NCBI RefSeq assembly: GCF_028290785.1
Contig: NZ_JAQGJD010000014.1
Location: 1-34,223, forward strand
Source: Tardiphaga sp.
GTDB lineage: Bacteria; Pseudomonadota; Alphaproteobacteria; Rhizobiales; Xanthobacteraceae
Direction of reading: 5' to 3'
Length of the DNA stretch: 34,223 nucleotides
Below the pieces are notes generated by a model. The model was not told where the DNA came from. It ran no database searches and worked only from the letters and a program-made list of their open reading frames with translations. The first letter of the stretch is position 1. The number at the start of each line of letters is the position of its first letter. Below, one piece after another: positions 16,646 through 25,467 of the stretch. Made by a program: the position numbers and the translations under genes.

Positions 16646-18247
16646 CTAGTTCTTCGGCGGCGTTTCCCAGTTGATCTCGTCCAGCGGCGACATGACGCCC
16701 CAGATCGTGGTAGGCAGGCTTGCCAGGCCCTTGCTGAAAGCGTTGTGGTACGGCGAGGCATTGACGAAGTAGATCGGCACGTCCGCCACCACGATCTTCT
16801 GGAATTCCGAATACATCGCCGTGCGCTTCTCTGGCGAGGTTTCGCGCGCGGCGGCGGCCAGCAGCTCATCGACCTTCGGGTTGCTGTATTGCTGGGTGTT
16901 CGACCAGATGATGCCCTTGCGGATGTTGCTGGTGAGATAGGTGCGGTCGACGCCGATCACCGGGTCGCCCCAGTTGAACACGGTGTCCATCGTCATGTCG
17001 AAATCGAAGCTGGAAACACGCTGCGCCCAGGTCGGGAAGTCCGGTGCGGCGCGAACCTCGAGATTGATGCCGGCGCGCTTCAACTGCGAGCGCAGATATT
17101 CGGCGACATTGCGCTGCTGTTCGTCGGTGCCTGGGATATAATCGATCGTCAGCGCCATCCGCGAGCCGTCGGGCTTCTTCGGATAGCCGGCGGCGTCGAG
17201 CAATTCGCCGGATTTGGCGAGATCGAGCTTGTACTTCTCGACATTCGGCTCGTCGAGTGGCGATCCCGGCGCGATCGGGCCGGTGGCGGCTACAGCCTTG
17301 CCGGACATCAATTTGCTGGTAATGAAGTCGCGGTTGGCGGCATAGGCAATCGCCTGCCGCACGCGAACGTCATCCAACGGCTTTTTCTTGGTATTGAAGG
17401 CCAGCCAGTTGATGGGTCCGATGCCGGTGAAGCCCTTGTTGGTGACGGTGACACCCGGCATTTTCTCCAGGCGCTCGATGTCGCGGACGCCAGTCACGAA
17501 CGGCAGCACGTTGACATCCGCGCGTTCGATCGAGACCAAGGCAGCGTTGGAGTCGGACACGATCCGCACCACGATCTTGTCGAGCTTCGGCCGGCCGGCG
17601 ATGAAGAATTTGTCGAACTTCTCCAGCGTATAGAATTCACCCTGCTTGTATTCGGTGAGGCGGTACGGGCCGGAGCCGACCGGCTTCAAATTCGCCGGAT
17701 GGCTTTTGACGTCCTGGCCGTCGCCGTAGATGTGCTTGGGCAGGATCGGCATCAGCGCCGGCGACATGGCCAGCAGCAGCGCGGGATGCGGATGGGTCAG
17801 CTTGATCACTGCGGTGAACGGATCGGGAGTCTCCACCTTGTCGACGGCCGCCAGCATGGTCTGGAACGGGTGGTTGGCCTTGATGGTCATGATCGAGAAG
17901 GCGACGTCTTCCGAGGTAACCGGCTTGCCGTCGTGGAACACGGCGTTCTTGACCAGTTTCAGCGTCACGGACAGGCCATCCGGCGAGACCTCCCAGGATT
18001 CCGCCAGATACGGCTTCGGATTCCAGTTGTCGTCGTAGCGCAGCGGACTTGCGAAGATCTGCGTCGAGGGCATCGCCGTGGCGAGGCCGGACTGTACTGC
18101 GCCGTTGAAATGTCGCGGCACCTGGCTGGTGGCCATCACCAGCGTGCCGCCATCGGCGGCAGATGCGCGCCAGTTGTGGGTGCCGGAGGCGGCCAGCGTT
18201 ACGGCGAGGCCGAGCGCGCAATTCAGAAAAATGCGTTTCAGCGACAT
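16646..18247 (-). CDS. ABC transporter substrate-binding protein, family 5 (peptide/amide type)
   Basis: Periplasmic binding protein of the DppA/OppA class (SBP_bac_5), 533 residues. A Sec signal peptide covers about 1-31 (KRIFLNCALGLAVTLAASGT, cleavage near ASA). Family landmarks are LAESWEVSPDGLSVTLKLVK, NAVFHDGKPVTSEDVAFSI, LPKHIYGDG, PVGSGPYRLTEYKQGEFYTL, DDVRVRQAIAYAANRDFI and IDYIPGTDEQQRNVAEYLRS. It starts inside the end of the CobW gene (10-bp overlap), so the two are translationally coupled. The ligand cannot be predicted; the amidohydrolase in the same operon suggests an amide or small peptide conjugate. Confidence 0.95.
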   Translation of the reverse strand: MSLKRIFLNCALGLAVTLAASGTHNWRASAADGGTLVMATSQVPRHFNGAVQSGLATAMPSTQIFASPLRYDDNWNPKPYLAESWEVSPDGLSVTLKLVKNAVFHDGKPVTSEDVAFSIMTIKANHPFQTMLAAVDKVETPDPFTAVIKLTHPHPALLLAMSPALMPILPKHIYGDGQDVKSHPANLKPVGSGPYRLTEYKQGEFYTLEKFDKFFIAGRPKLDKIVVRIVSDSNAALVSIERADVNVLPFVTGVRDIERLEKMPGVTVTNKGFTGIGPINWLAFNTKKKPLDDVRVRQAIAYAANRDFITSKLMSGKAVAATGPIAPGSPLDEPNVEKYKLDLAKSGELLDAAGYPKKPDGSRMALTIDYIPGTDEQQRNVAEYLRSQLKRAGINLEVRAAPDFPTWAQRVSSFDFDMTMDTVFNWGDPVIGVDRTYLTSNIRKGIIWSNTQQYSNPKVDELLAAAARETSPEKRTAMYSEFQKIVVADVPIYFVNASPYHNAFSKGLASLPTTIWGVMSPLDEINWETPPKN

Positions 18248-19248
18248 GGTATCTGTCCTTCTCTCAAGGGAATGGAAATTGCCGGCGGTTGAAGGCCGCC
18301 ATGATGGTCAAATGCCGGTGGGGCAGCGAGTGCGCGGTCGAGAATGCGATCGAGCTCGGCGGGATCGGGCAGGTCATCGGTGCCGACGCCGACCAGCAGG
18401 ATGTCGCGTTCTGGCGCTTCCACGGGCGTCAGCGACCAGTCGCGGCCGACCATCTGCAGCAGCGACGGCCCGGTATCGCCGGCAAGGGTGCAGGCGCCCT
18501 TGAGGCGCAGCAATTGCGGCGGCAGCGCGCGCAACGCGGTTTCAAGCCGCACGCGATCGAAGCTGCCGCCGCGCTGATATTGCCAGCGTTTGAACTGCTG
18601 CTCGTGATCGGCGACGTCCGGCACCGCGTCGGCGCGGAACGGCGATGTCGTCTTGCGGTTAGCCTGCGGCAGGTCGGGCATCGTCTGCTCCGACGTCTCG
18701 ACAATCTTCATTCCCTCGCGCAAGGCAGCGACGGCCGCCGAAGCCGCGCGTGTCGCATGCGCGTCGACCAGATCGGTCTTGTTGAGCAGCACCAGGTCAC
18801 AGCGCTCGAACTGGTTGCGCACGGTATCGCCGACGTGGGGGTCGGCTAGCAGCGCCGCGATCCGCGTGGCGTCTGCCAGCACGATCACGGCGTTGAGGTG
18901 CAGGCTGGGCTCCACCAGGGCGATCTCGGCGATCCGCCAGGGATCGCCGACGCCTGACGCCTCGATGATAATGTGGTCGAACGGGATTTTTTCATCGAGA
19001 ATCCGGCCGAGCGTTTCCAGGAAGCCGCCACCGATGCTGCAGCAGACGCAACCGTTGGTCAGCGTCATCGTGGCGCCGTCATGCCTGGCGATCAGGCCGG
19101 CGTCGATATTGACCGCGCCGAAATCGTTGACGAGCACGGCAAAACGCGAACGTCCGGTGCGCAACAAATGATTGAGATACGTCGTCTTGCCCGCACCCAG
19201 GAAGCCGCCAACGACCGTTACGGGAATGGTTGGCGGCTTGTCGGTCAT
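18238..19248 (-). CDS. CobW/P47K-family GTPase (COG0523), putative metal chaperone
   Basis: G3E P-loop GTPase, 336 residues. Walker A GGFLGAGKTT (GFLGAGKT at 15-22), the metal-binding CVCC (67-70) inside NGCVCCSIGGGF, switch/Walker B IIIEASGVGDP and the guanine-specificity motif NKTD (156-159) are all intact. The C-terminal CobW_C domain begins near residue 235 (RGGSFDRVRLETALRAL). Family members deliver metals such as Zn, Co or Ni to client proteins; client and metal cannot be read here. The ATG (19246-19248) overlaps the amidohydrolase stop, and its 3' end overlaps the binding-protein start by 10 bp. It is therefore embedded in the transport operon, unlike cobalamin-cluster cobW. Confidence 0.93.
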   Translation of the reverse strand: MTDKPPTIPVTVVGGFLGAGKTTYLNHLLRTGRSRFAVLVNDFGAVNIDAGLIARHDGATMTLTNGCVCCSIGGGFLETLGRILDEKIPFDHIIIEASGVGDPWRIAEIALVEPSLHLNAVIVLADATRIAALLADPHVGDTVRNQFERCDLVLLNKTDLVDAHATRAASAAVAALREGMKIVETSEQTMPDLPQANRKTTSPFRADAVPDVADHEQQFKRWQYQRGGSFDRVRLETALRALPPQLLRLKGACTLAGDTGPSLLQMVGRDWSLTPVEAPERDILLVGVGTDDLPDPAELDRILDRALAAPPAFDHHGGLQPPAISIPLREGQIPCR

Positions 19249-20887
19249 GCGCGCGGCGCCTCGCGGACGCGGCCGCCGACCACGGTGCCCCATACCGCGA
19301 TGTCCTTGATCGCTTCCGGTGCCACGTCGAACGGGTCTTCTTCCAGCACGGCGAAGTCGGCGTATTTGCCGGTCTCGATGCTGCCGACCAGATGATCCAT
19401 CTTGAGGGTGTAGGCGGCGCTGATGGTGATCGCGGCCAGTGCCTGTTGCACGGTCAGCGCTTCAGTCGCCTTGCCGAGTTCGCGGCCGCCCGACGAGATG
19501 CGGTTGACGGCGCACCAGGCGGTGAACAGTGGACTCAGCGGCGTCACCGGCGCGTCGGAATGGATCGCATAGGGCACGCCGATGCGCTGCGCGGTGCCGG
19601 TGGCGTCGAGCCGATGCGCGCGCTCCGGACCCATCGTCAGGTCATAATGCGAGTCGCCCCAGTAATAGACGTGGTTGGCGAACAGATTGACGCACAGGCC
19701 GAGCGACTTCATGCGACGGAACTGCGCCGCATCGGCCATCTGGCAATGCTGCAGCGTATGCCGGTGGTCCGGACGGGGTGCTGCGATCTGCGCCGCCTCG
19801 ACGGCGTCGATCGCCACTTCGGTGGCTTCGTCGCCATTGGTGTGGATGTGTAGCTGGATGCCGGCGCGGTGATAGGCCTCGACGATGACAGGCAATTCTT
19901 CCGGCGCGATGTACCAAAGGCCATTTGGCGCGCCGTTGTAGTAGCCGGGCCAGCGCAGCCGTGCGGTGAAACCCTGGATCGAGCCATCGACCACCAGCTT
20001 GACGATGCCGTAATGCAGTTTGTCGTTATTCGTCGCCTTCAACACGGCCAGCTTCGCGACCGCCTGTTCCGGCGTGTGCGACACCGAAGCCAGCGCCGGC
20101 ACCAGCCGCACCGAAAAGGCATCGCGCCGGCTGGCCGCGCGATAGACCTCGACGGTCTGGTCGGCGAGATCGTTGTGCAGGTCGGTGATGGTGGTGACGC
20201 CCTGCACGCAGGCGGAGGACGCGTAGCGGTTGACGTCCTCCAGGGTGAGATTGCCCGACAGCGGGTTGCTGCCGAGCACGCGGAACACCCGGAAGCGTGC
20301 GGCGATGCCTTGGATTTCGCCGGACGGCTCGCCATCCGTGCCGAACACCACACCGGAGATGTTTGTGGTGCGATCGAGCTCGGCGCGCTTCAGCACCAGC
20401 GTGTTGACATTGCTGATATGGAACGAGGCATGAACCACCATGATGGGCGGGTGGTCGTGACCCTGTCGAGGTCCTGTCGGGTCAGGGAGATGCTGCCGAT
20501 ATGCAGAGGATCGAAACCCCAAGCGTAGAGCGGCGCGTCCGGATCGGTCATCGCGGCTTCGGCTTCCTGCAGCCGGGCGACGATGGCATCGATATCTGGC
20601 AGGCCCTTGACGAGTTTGCCGTCCGGCGCGCGGCGATCGAACGCGCCGACATACGGCAGCGTCCACATCATGCCTTCCATGATGTGGCTGTGGCCTTCGA
20701 CGAAGCCCGGCAGCAGCACCTTGTCCTTGAAGCGGTCGTCGAGCGTGGGGCCGTTGCCGCCGATTTCATCGAGGCTGCCGACCGCAACGACGCGGCCGTC
20801 GCGCACCGCGACATGGGTCGCAAGGGGGCGCGACGGGTTCATCGTCACGATCTTGCGGGCCGAAAAGATCACGGTATCTGCGTTCAC
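19245..20887 (-). pseudogene. YtcJ-like metal-dependent amidohydrolase, single frameshift
   Basis: Amidohydrolase-superfamily gene of about 547 residues. The N-terminal part (from ATG 20887: MNADTVIFSARKIVTMNPSR) reads in one frame to LTRQDLDRVTTTRP. The remainder (IMVVHASFHISNVNTLVLKR onward) continues in another. The switch falls at the GGGCGGG stretch 20445-20451, as if one base were missing. Metal-site motifs survive on both sides: GFVEGHSHIMEG (HxH), LHIHTNGDEATEV, RHTLQHCQMAD and the Asp in IHSDAPVTPLS. It is first in the operon and divergent from the MocR gene. Either a recent pseudogene or a sequencing indel; with the base restored it would be a normal enzyme. Confidence 0.85.
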
Positions 20888-20966
20888 GGGCCGCCCTCAA
20901 ACTTGTCCATGAAAGCGTGACGCGGGGAACAGGGTCAAGCCAGCGCCAGATCGCACGCACGAATGG

Positions 20967-20988
20967 GGCCAGTGGCCTGCGAATTCGC
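20967..20988. promoter_or_regulatory. Two adjacent palindromes in the amidohydrolase/MocR divergent region
   Basis: GGCCAGTGGCC (20967-20977; arms GGCCA/TGGCC) and GCGAATTCGC (20979-20988, perfect) are separated by one base. They sit 80-100 bp upstream of both divergent start codons, where a MocR-type regulator would bind. No clear -35/-10 pair is visible. Such short GC palindromes can occur by chance. Confidence 0.35.
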
Positions 20989-21068
20989 GGAGGCTGGCGC
21001 GGCTTTTGCTTTGCAGATGGATTGAGAACAGGGAAGATGGCGAGACCCTGCTTCCGGTGGAGCTGTTG

Positions 21069-22613
21069 ATGGCGAATTTGAGTGTCCCTACCCTGAGTGC
21101 CGCGGCAGAGGCCCGGCCGATTCCGTCGGGGATCAGCGATGCTCTGTTCTGGGGCTCGCTGTTTCTCGATCTCGACCGCCGCGGCCCGTTCCTGCAATTG
21201 CAGATCCGCCAGATGATCTATGCCGCGATCGAGGAAGGCCGGCTTTCCCTTGGCGTGCGGATGCCGTCGAGTCGCGAACTGGCGGCTTTGTTGCAGGTGT
21301 CGCGCAATACCGTGGTGATCGCCTACGAGCAGTTGGTCGATCAGAATTTTCTCGTCTCGCGCGAACGCTCCGGCTATTTCGTCGCCGGTCTGCCGAAGCA
21401 TCTGGGCACCGCTGCGGCCATCCGGCCAGCCGCCATCGAAGGCGACGCCGCGCGCTGGACCGATCGCTACGCGGTGCGGCCATCGACCCACCGCAACATC
21501 GTCAAGCCGCTGAACTGGCAGGACTATCCATACCCGTTCATCTTCGGGCAGTTCGATCCCAGCCTGTTTCCCACCAACGACTGGCGCGAGAGCGCGCGTG
21601 CGGCTTTGTCCGTACCGGAGATCAACAACTGGGCGCGCGACACCATCGACGAGGACGATCCGGCGCTGATCGAGCAGTTGCGACTGCAGGTGCTGCCACG
21701 CCGCGGCGTTCGCGCGCGTCCCGACGAGATCATGATGACCATCGGCGCGCAGCATGCGCTGTACCTGATCGCGACCTTGTTTACCAAGTCTTCGACCCGC
21801 ATCGGCCTGGAAGATCCGGGCTATCCCGATGCCCGCAACATCTTCGGCATGCTGACGCAAAGCATCGTGCCGTTGCAGGTCGATGGCGACGGCCTGGTGC
21901 CGGATGCAGAATTCGAGAGCTGCGACCTAGCCTATGTTACCGCCGGTCATCAGTGCCCGACCACGGTGGCGATGCCGCACGCGCGGCGGCTCGAATTGCT
22001 GAAGAAGGCGCAAGAGCACGACATCCTGCTGATCGAGGACGATTACGAAAGCGAGCTGATCTCCGAGGGCGCCGAGCTGTCGCCGCTGATGAGCCTCGAT
22101 CGCAACGAGCGTGTGCTCTATGTCGGCAGCTTCTCGAAGGTGCTCGCGCCCGGCCTGCGGCTCGGCTACGTGGTCGCGCCGGCGCCGGTGATCCGCGAAT
22201 TGCGCGCGCTGCGCCGCCTGATGCTGCGGCATCCGCCGCTCAACAACCAGCGCGTTGCGGCGCTGTTCATCGGCTTGGGGCATTACCGCTCCCATCTGCA
22301 GCGCGTGTCGCGCGTGCTGCTGGAACGCGCGCACGCGATCGACCGGCTGCTGCCGGAGTATCTCGCCGGCTGCACCTGGCTGCGCGGCGCGGGCAGCACC
22401 AGCTACTGGGTGACGTGCCCGCCGTCGGTCAATGCCGCCGAACTCGCGGAGGCGGCGCGCAACGAAGGCGTCGTGATCGAGCCCGGCGACATATTCTCGA
22501 TGGTCGAGGGCGCCAACCGCCGCTGCTTCCGGCTCGGCTTCTCCTCGATCCGCACCGACCGCATCGAGCCCGGCCTCGCGCGCCTCGGCAGGTTGATTTC
22601 AAAGATGTCCTGA
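21069..22613 (+). CDS. MocR/PdxR-family regulator (GntR HTH + aminotransferase domain)
   Basis: Fusion of a GntR-type winged helix with a fold-type I aminotransferase-like domain, 514 residues. The DNA-binding part covers about 35-115 (LQIRQMIYAAIEEGRLSLGV, then MPSSRELAALLQVSRNTVVI and SRERSGYFVAGLP). The PLP domain has GAQHALYLIATLF, EDPGYPDARNIF, TAGHQCPTTVAMP (Pro-Thr turn), LIEDDYESELI, and SFSKVLAPGLRLGY with the PLP-binding Lys at about 357. ATG 21069 is chosen over a TTG at 21006 because GGTGGAG precedes it by 6 nt. It is divergent from the amidohydrolase/ABC operon and is the likely regulator. Its stop abuts the convergent TauE gene's stop with no gap (shared TGATCA). Confidence 0.93.
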   Translation: MANLSVPTLSAAAEARPIPSGISDALFWGSLFLDLDRRGPFLQLQIRQMIYAAIEEGRLSLGVRMPSSRELAALLQVSRNTVVIAYEQLVDQNFLVSRERSGYFVAGLPKHLGTAAAIRPAAIEGDAARWTDRYAVRPSTHRNIVKPLNWQDYPYPFIFGQFDPSLFPTNDWRESARAALSVPEINNWARDTIDEDDPALIEQLRLQVLPRRGVRARPDEIMMTIGAQHALYLIATLFTKSSTRIGLEDPGYPDARNIFGMLTQSIVPLQVDGDGLVPDAEFESCDLAYVTAGHQCPTTVAMPHARRLELLKKAQEHDILLIEDDYESELISEGAELSPLMSLDRNERVLYVGSFSKVLAPGLRLGYVVAPAPVIRELRALRRLMLRHPPLNNQRVAALFIGLGHYRSHLQRVSRVLLERAHAIDRLLPEYLAGCTWLRGAGSTSYWVTCPPSVNAAELAEAARNEGVVIEPGDIFSMVEGANRRCFRLGFSSIRTDRIEPGLARLGRLISKMS

Positions 22614-23396
22614 TCAGAGCAGTTCGCTGATGCCCTTGGCGGCGCTCACCAGCGCGATCAAGCCGAGGCTGATGATGGAGACGCGGCGGTGCAGGGCGTC
22701 GTTGCTCCGGACAAAGGCCATGTGGCCGATCTGCGTCCCGATCCACATCATAGGCAGCCCGAGCAGCGACAGGCACAGCGTCTGCACCGTGATCAGGCCG
22801 ATCGCGAGGCCCGATGTCATCGCCGCGACCGACGTCAGCAGGAAGAACACCATCAGGGAGGCCCGCACGGCGGCGCGCGGCAGCGGCACCGACATGTAAT
22901 AGGCCACGGCCGGCGGGCCGGGCATGGCGGCCAGGCCGTTGAACAGGCCGGCGAGAAAGCCGGTGAATGTGGTCGGCGCCCGGCCGGGCATTGTGGCCAG
23001 CGCAAAGCCCCGGCCCAGCGCCAGCACCGCCAGCAGCGTGATGGCGCTGATCACCAGCCGCGCCACCGGCGTGGGCACATGGCTCAGCACCAGCGCGCCG
23101 ATCGGCGAACTGATCGCGGCGCCCAGCATCATCCAGCGCAGCGATGGCCAGTGGCAGGATTTCGTGGCATGGCGAAAGTCGATCAGGCTGCCCATCAGTT
23201 GCAGCCCGATCGCCACCGGCACGGCCTGGGTCGGCGGCATGAACAGGCCGAGCAGTGGCACGGCGGCCAGCGCGAAGCCGAAGCCGGTAAAGCCGCGCAA
23301 GATTGCCGCTGCGAACACCGCTGTAATCGACAAGGCGATCAGGCGCGGGGTCAGCAACGGCCCCAGCGCGGCGATGGAGAGCAGCACATCAGGCAT
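22614..23396 (-). CDS. TauE/SafE-family membrane permease
   Basis: Polytopic inner-membrane protein of 260 residues, about 8 hydrophobic helices, from the TauE/SafE (DUF81) family linked to export or uptake of sulfite, sulfoacetate and other organic anions. The N-terminal repeat has AILRGFTGFGFALAAVPLLG and MPPTQAVPVAIGLQLMGSLI; the second half repeats it with TTFTGFLAGLFNGLAAMPGP and PAVAYYMS. The GFTGFGFALAAVP motif is family-typical. It is convergent and exactly adjacent to the MocR gene and divergent from the NTF2-like gene. Substrate unknown. Confidence 0.92.
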   Translation of the reverse strand: MPDVLLSIAALGPLLTPRLIALSITAVFAAAILRGFTGFGFALAAVPLLGLFMPPTQAVPVAIGLQLMGSLIDFRHATKSCHWPSLRWMMLGAAISSPIGALVLSHVPTPVARLVISAITLLAVLALGRGFALATMPGRAPTTFTGFLAGLFNGLAAMPGPPAVAYYMSVPLPRAAVRASLMVFFLLTSVAAMTSGLAIGLITVQTLCLSLLGLPMMWIGTQIGHMAFVRSNDALHRRVSIISLGLIALVSAAKGISELL

Positions 23397-23454
23397 TCCC
23401 GACCATGCCGGGTTCAGCCGATGCTCGAAGGGGCCAATGCGACCTCATTGGTTG

Positions 23455-23474
23455 GGCCAGAGTGCGCTCTGGCC
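23455..23474. repeat. Perfect hairpin GGCCAGAG-TGCG-CTCTGGCC
   Basis: 8-bp perfect arms (23455-23462 and 23467-23474) with a 4-nt loop, in the 170-bp divergent region between the TauE-like and NTF2-like genes. There is no T-run. It may be an operator shared by both genes or a simple structural repeat. Confidence 0.55.
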
Positions 23475-23566
23475 GGGCGTTGCGCCGCAACTGGCCCTAA
23501 TCGCCCGGCGATACGGCTGGCATCCTGTCCGTCAGCAGCCTTCGCGCCGACACCAGAAAGTTATTC

Positions 23567-23974
23567 ATGTCCGACCTTCAAAGCCAGCGCGAAGCGCTCC
23601 TCGTCCGCCTGTTCGAGGCCTTCAACAGGCACGACGGCCAAGGCGTGATGGCATGCATGACCTCGGACGTGGTGTTTGACACCGCGGTTGGCCTGGAAAT
23701 GTTCGGCCGCCGCATCACCGGCACCGCCGATGTGCAGGCGGCATTCGAGGCCGTGTGGGGTGCGATGCCCGACGTGAGCTGGACCTGTACGCAGCATTCG
23801 GTGTTCGGTGACCGCGGCCTGTCGGAATGGATTTTTCGCGGCACCGCCGCCAACGGCACCCGCATCGAGGCCGAAGGCTGCGATCTGTTCACCTTCAGCG
23901 GCGACAGGCTGTCGCGCAAGAGTGCCTTCCGCAAGGATCGCCCGGCGCTGCCGGCCCAGGCAACGACGCCATGA
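23567..23974 (+). CDS. NTF2-like (SnoaL-type) small protein
   Basis: 135-residue cone-fold protein of the NTF2/SnoaL superfamily: LLVRLFEAFNRHDGQGVMAC, then MTSDVVFDTAVGLEMFGRRI with the TADVQAAFEAVWGAMPDVSW helix, and the sheet WIFRGTAANGTRIEAEGCDL. Such proteins act as ligand-binding partners, isomerases or hydrolase-like enzymes; no catalytic set can be assigned. It is translationally coupled by ATGA to the following FAD oxidoreductase, so a role in that enzyme's substrate or product handling is likely (inference). The ribosome-binding site is weak. Confidence 0.88.
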   Translation: MSDLQSQREALLVRLFEAFNRHDGQGVMACMTSDVVFDTAVGLEMFGRRITGTADVQAAFEAVWGAMPDVSWTCTQHSVFGDRGLSEWIFRGTAANGTRIEAEGCDLFTFSGDRLSRKSAFRKDRPALPAQATTP

Positions 23975-25347
23975 CCGCATCGTCGCCCTACGACCAGCAT
24001 TACGATCCCCTAGTTTCGGCCGGGCCGGGCCAGAACCGGCACTACGCGCCGACCTACTGGGTCGATACCGCCGGCACGCCGCCGCAGGATGACGGTCCGC
24101 TCAGCGCCGACATCGACGCCGACGTGGCCATCATCGGCTCCGGCTACACCGGGCTCGCCTGCGCGATCTTTCTGGCGCGCGAATTCGGCATCAAGGCCGT
24201 GGTGCTGGAAGCCAACCGCGTCGCCTGGGGCTGCAGCACGCGCAATGGCGGGCAGGGTCAGAACGCCGCCGGCCGGCTGTCGCGCTCGCAGTGGATCGAG
24301 CGCTGGGGCCGCGACATCGCGCTCAAGCTGCATACCGAGATCATGGACGGCTTCGAGACTTTCGAGGGCCTGATCGCGTCCGGCAACATCGCGTGCGAGC
24401 CGCAGCGCGGCGGCCATCTGCACATCGCGCACCGGCAGCGCGTGCTCGATCGCCTAGCGGCCGAATCCCGCGTGCAGAACGAAGTGTTCGGCTACAGGGC
24501 ACGCATGCTGTCCGCCGAAGACGTGCGCCGCGACTACGTCAATGAGGCGGAAGCCGTCGGCGCGCTGCACGAACCGCTCGGCACCGGCGTACATGCCGCC
24601 AGGCTGGCGTTCGGCTATCAGCGCATGGCGCGCGAACTCGGCGCCAAAATACATCCCGGCAGCCCGGTGCTGGAGATCAGCACCGTCGACGGCGTGCATC
24701 ATTTGCGCACACCTAGCGGCACGGTGCGCGCCCGCGCCGTCGGAATTGCCACCGGTGCCTATACCGCGGGCAAGCTTACGCCCGTGCTGCGCGGCCGCTG
24801 CATGCCGATCCTGTCGAATTCGATCGTCACGCGCCCGCTGACGGAGGCCGAACTCGACGCCACCGGCTTCCGCACGACCCAGGTCATCACCGACACCCGC
24901 ACGCTGCGCTACTACTATCGCCGCCTGCCAGACAACCGCATCCAGATCGGCAGCCGCAGCGCCATTACCGGTGCCGACGCCGCGCATCCGCGCCACCTGC
25001 AATTGCTGGTCGACGGGCTGCACCGCAAGTTTCCGGCATTGACCGGAATCGAGATCGATTATTCCTGGTGGGGCTGGGTCGATGTCAGCCACGACATGAT
25101 GCCGCGCATCTTCCGCCCCGATCCCGGGCAGACGCTGTTCTACGCGCTCGGCTATGGCGGCAACGGCGTGTCCTATTCGGCGCAGGCCGGCCGCCGCATG
25201 GCGCAGATGATCGGCGGCCAGAGTTTTGTCGGACAAGACCTGCCGATCTTCACCTCGCCCTTGCCGACGCATCCGTTCTCGCCTTTCCGGCGCATCGGCC
25301 AACGCATGCTGTACCGGCTGTACCAGATGCGCGACGAGGCAGCGTAG
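23971..25347 (+). CDS. FAD-dependent oxidoreductase (DAO family, PuuB-like)
   Basis: 458-residue amine or amino-acid oxidoreductase of the DAO fold, resembling gamma-glutamylputrescine oxidases. The N-terminal extension HYAPTYWVDTAG precedes the Rossmann motif DVAIIGSGYTGLACAIFLAR (GSGYTG at 56-61). The typical RVAWGCSTRNGGQGQNAAGR follows, then RLPDNRIQIGSRSAITGADA, and the C-terminal FYALGYGGNGVSYSAQAGRR closing the FAD site. ATG 23971 overlaps the NTF2-like stop; the in-frame extension to 23827 is inside that gene. Substrate not determinable; polyamine conjugates, sarcosine-like amines or opine-like compounds are possible. No puuA/puuC homologues lie nearby. Confidence 0.9.
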   Translation: MTASSPYDQHYDPLVSAGPGQNRHYAPTYWVDTAGTPPQDDGPLSADIDADVAIIGSGYTGLACAIFLAREFGIKAVVLEANRVAWGCSTRNGGQGQNAAGRLSRSQWIERWGRDIALKLHTEIMDGFETFEGLIASGNIACEPQRGGHLHIAHRQRVLDRLAAESRVQNEVFGYRARMLSAEDVRRDYVNEAEAVGALHEPLGTGVHAARLAFGYQRMARELGAKIHPGSPVLEISTVDGVHHLRTPSGTVRARAVGIATGAYTAGKLTPVLRGRCMPILSNSIVTRPLTEAELDATGFRTTQVITDTRTLRYYYRRLPDNRIQIGSRSAITGADAAHPRHLQLLVDGLHRKFPALTGIEIDYSWWGWVDVSHDMMPRIFRPDPGQTLFYALGYGGNGVSYSAQAGRRMAQMIGGQSFVGQDLPIFTSPLPTHPFSPFRRIGQRMLYRLYQMRDEAA

Positions 25348-25435
25348 CGACCTGCATGCAATACAGATAGAATTCAGAGATACCGAACTGGATTGACTGT
25401 AAAGTATTTGTAAGGGACAGTTGTTGGCGCAAAAG

Positions 25436-25462
25436 CGACCACGGACGTGACGCCGGTGGTCG
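25436..25462. terminator. Possible bidirectional hairpin between convergent genes
   Basis: CGACCAC (25436-25442) and GTGGTCG (25456-25462) form a 7-bp stem with a 13-nt loop. It lies between the FAD oxidoreductase stop and the end of the decayed integrase. No T-run, so the terminator role is doubtful. Confidence 0.3.
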
Positions 25463-25467
25463 TTGAG

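Noticed and set aside
16517-18292. 591-residue + frame
   Set aside because: Antisense shadow of the peptide-binding protein gene, with His/Arg/Asp-rich composition.
20440-20460. Programmed frameshift in the amidohydrolase
   Set aside because: No classic slippery heptamer, downstream pseudoknot or stop-codon context was visible; a simple indel explains it better.
16646-20887. Nickel (Nik) or cobalt importer with CobW
   Set aside because: The binding protein and permeases look like generic peptide-type members; no Ni/Co-specific feature can be seen, so a metal substrate is not called.
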